Of a DNA stretch of 64,000 nt, positions 62,719-64,000 are shown piece by piece. The stretch is from an uncultured Pelagibacteraceae bacterium (GTDB taxonomy: Bacteria; Pseudomonadota; Alphaproteobacteria; Pelagibacterales; Pelagibacteraceae), in contig CACGAC010000003.1 in NCBI GenBank assembly GCA_902571015.1, positions 62,001 to 126,000 of the forward strand, read 5' to 3'. The notes beneath the pieces were generated by a model, which worked only from the letters and a program-made list of their open reading frames with translations, was not told where the DNA came from and ran no database searches. The position numbers and the translations under genes were made by a program. How positions within the stretch are numbered: position 1 is the first letter of the stretch; every line of letters starts with the position of its first letter.

Positions 62719-63465
62719 ATGAGCAAATTCAATTATCTTAAAATAAATAAATATAAAAAAATCAGATATTTAAAATACAGCCAAAAAAATACAACTTACA
62801 TTGTTTTTTTACACGGGTTTATGTCTGATTTAGAGGGAAAAAAACCTGAAGCATTTTTAAATTTTGCAAAAAAAAATAAACTTGGTTTTCTTGCACTAGA
62901 ATATTCTGGTCATGGTAAATCATCTGGTAAATTTACCAATGGGAATATCTCAAAATGGACTAAAGAGACAACTTTATTAATTAAAAAAAACGTCAAAAAA
63001 AATAAAATCATATTAGTTGGTTCAAGTATGGGCTCTTGGATTGCTTTAAATCAATTTAAGTTTTTTAAGAAACAAATTTTAGGATTTTTGGGAATTGGTT
63101 CTGCACCTCAATTTTTAGAAGGTTTAATGTGGAATAAATTTTCAAAAAAAATGAAAAAAGAAATAACAAAAAATGGGATTATCAACTTAAAGCATGGAAA
63201 TTATGAATATCCAATCTCTTTACAACTAATTAAAGATGGCCGAAAAAATAAAGTATTTCATAAAAAAATTTACGACAAATTAAAGATTACCATGGTTCAT
63301 GGACAAAAGGATGAGTCTGTCCCTGTCACTTATTCCAAAAAAATTTTAAAAATTTTCGTAAATTCAAAAAAAAAATTAGTTATCATTAAAAAGGGTGATC
63401 ACAGCTTATCTTCACCTAAATGGTTAAGCATATTAAAAAAAGAATTAAAAATTATAATTAACTAA
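62719..63465 (+). CDS. Alpha/beta hydrolase
   Basis: YIVFLHGFMSDLEGKKPE, LVGSSMGSWIALN, HGQKDESVP, KKGDHSLS. Confidence 0.82.
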   Translation: MSKFNYLKINKYKKIRYLKYSQKNTTYIVFLHGFMSDLEGKKPEAFLNFAKKNKLGFLALEYSGHGKSSGKFTNGNISKWTKETTLLIKKNVKKNKIILVGSSMGSWIALNQFKFFKKQILGFLGIGSAPQFLEGLMWNKFSKKMKKEITKNGIINLKHGNYEYPISLQLIKDGRKNKVFHKKIYDKLKITMVHGQKDESVPVTYSKKILKIFVNSKKKLVIIKKGDHSLSSPKWLSILKKELKIIIN

Positions 63466-64000
63466 CTTCTTTAATTTTAGACTTAAATGTAATTGGATTT
63501 TTAAGCTTATTAATCATCTCTTTTGGGCAAACCTGAACAAAATTTTTAATTTCAACTTTAAAATTTTCAAAAATATTTTTTGATATCATCGATCCTGTCT
63601 CTTTTGAATGTTCTAAAATTAATTCTTTTAAATAACTTGTCCAATAATCTGTCTCAACATTTTGCCAAATAACTGAGTCTGGATTTACTTTTTTTTCAAA
63701 CTCATTAGATTTATCATAGATAAATGCCATACCTCCGGTCATACCAGCTGCAAAGTTGTCACCGACATTTCCTAAAATGACTACTGTTCCTCCAGTCATA
63801 TACTCACAACCATTCGAGTCACAACCCTCAATAACTGTAGTTGCACCAGAATTTCTTACAGCAAATCTATCCCCTGCTTGACCCGCAGCAAAAAGTTTAC
63901 CTGAAGTAGCTCCATACAGAACTGTATTTCCGATGATTGTATTTTCATTAGAGATTAAATTACTTTCATCCGAAAGTTTTATCGAGATTGTAGCGCCTGA
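63458..64000 (-). CDS. gltB: Glutamate synthase large subunit, C-terminal part (5' truncated by window edge)
   Basis: SGATISIKL...NTVLYGATSGKLFAAGQAGDRFAVRNSGATTVIEGCDSNGCEYMTGGTVVILGNVGDNFAAGMTGGMAF. Confidence 0.92.
   Translation of the reverse strand, partial: SGATISIKLSDESNLISNENTIIGNTVLYGATSGKLFAAGQAGDRFAVRNSGATTVIEGCDSNGCEYMTGGTVVILGNVGDNFAAGMTGGMAFIYDKSNEFEKKVNPDSVIWQNVETDYWTSYLKELILEHSKETGSMISKNIFENFKVEIKNFVQVCPKEMINKLKNPITFKSKIKEVS

Overview
The window looks like a compact, very AT-rich alphaproteobacterial chromosome segment of the SAR11/Pelagibacterales type; this placement is inferred from gene content, gene order and base composition. It is mostly housekeeping genes: lptB, aroA, rpsA, ihfB, pyrF, trpFBA, accD, folC; an exonuclease operon; hisG-hisZ-hisS; cspA, infA, hisD, murA, dcd; rpmH-rnpA-yidD-yidC; argB, dapD, dapE; an HDAC-like and a SET-domain gene; truA-fmt-def; aroK-aroB; bolA/dnaJ-like/cobS/cobT; a RegB-like kinase; gyrB; lepA; pheT-pheS-rplT-rpmI-infC-thrS; and the C-terminal part of gltB. 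Four tRNAs are present (His, Phe, Thr, Ser). An accessory surface-glycan island (about 42.9-53.1 kb) lies between tRNA-Ser and lepA. I see no CRISPR array, IS element, prophage or defence island. The strongest observations are: (i) a trpB-trpA pair that lacks both sides of the known alpha-Asp56/beta-Lys167 contact and has altered active-site motifs including E109D; (ii) an atypical tRNA-His-like gene ending 4 nt before the hisS start codon, with a small His-containing ORF upstream; (iii) tRNAs with non-canonical D/T-loops; (iv) a three-gene exonuclease operon (RmuC, phage-type PD-(D/E)XK, ExoI); (v) a 16-bp palindromic divergent promoter candidate between bolA and the dnaJ-like gene; (vi) every convergent gene pair in the window overlapping or abutting.
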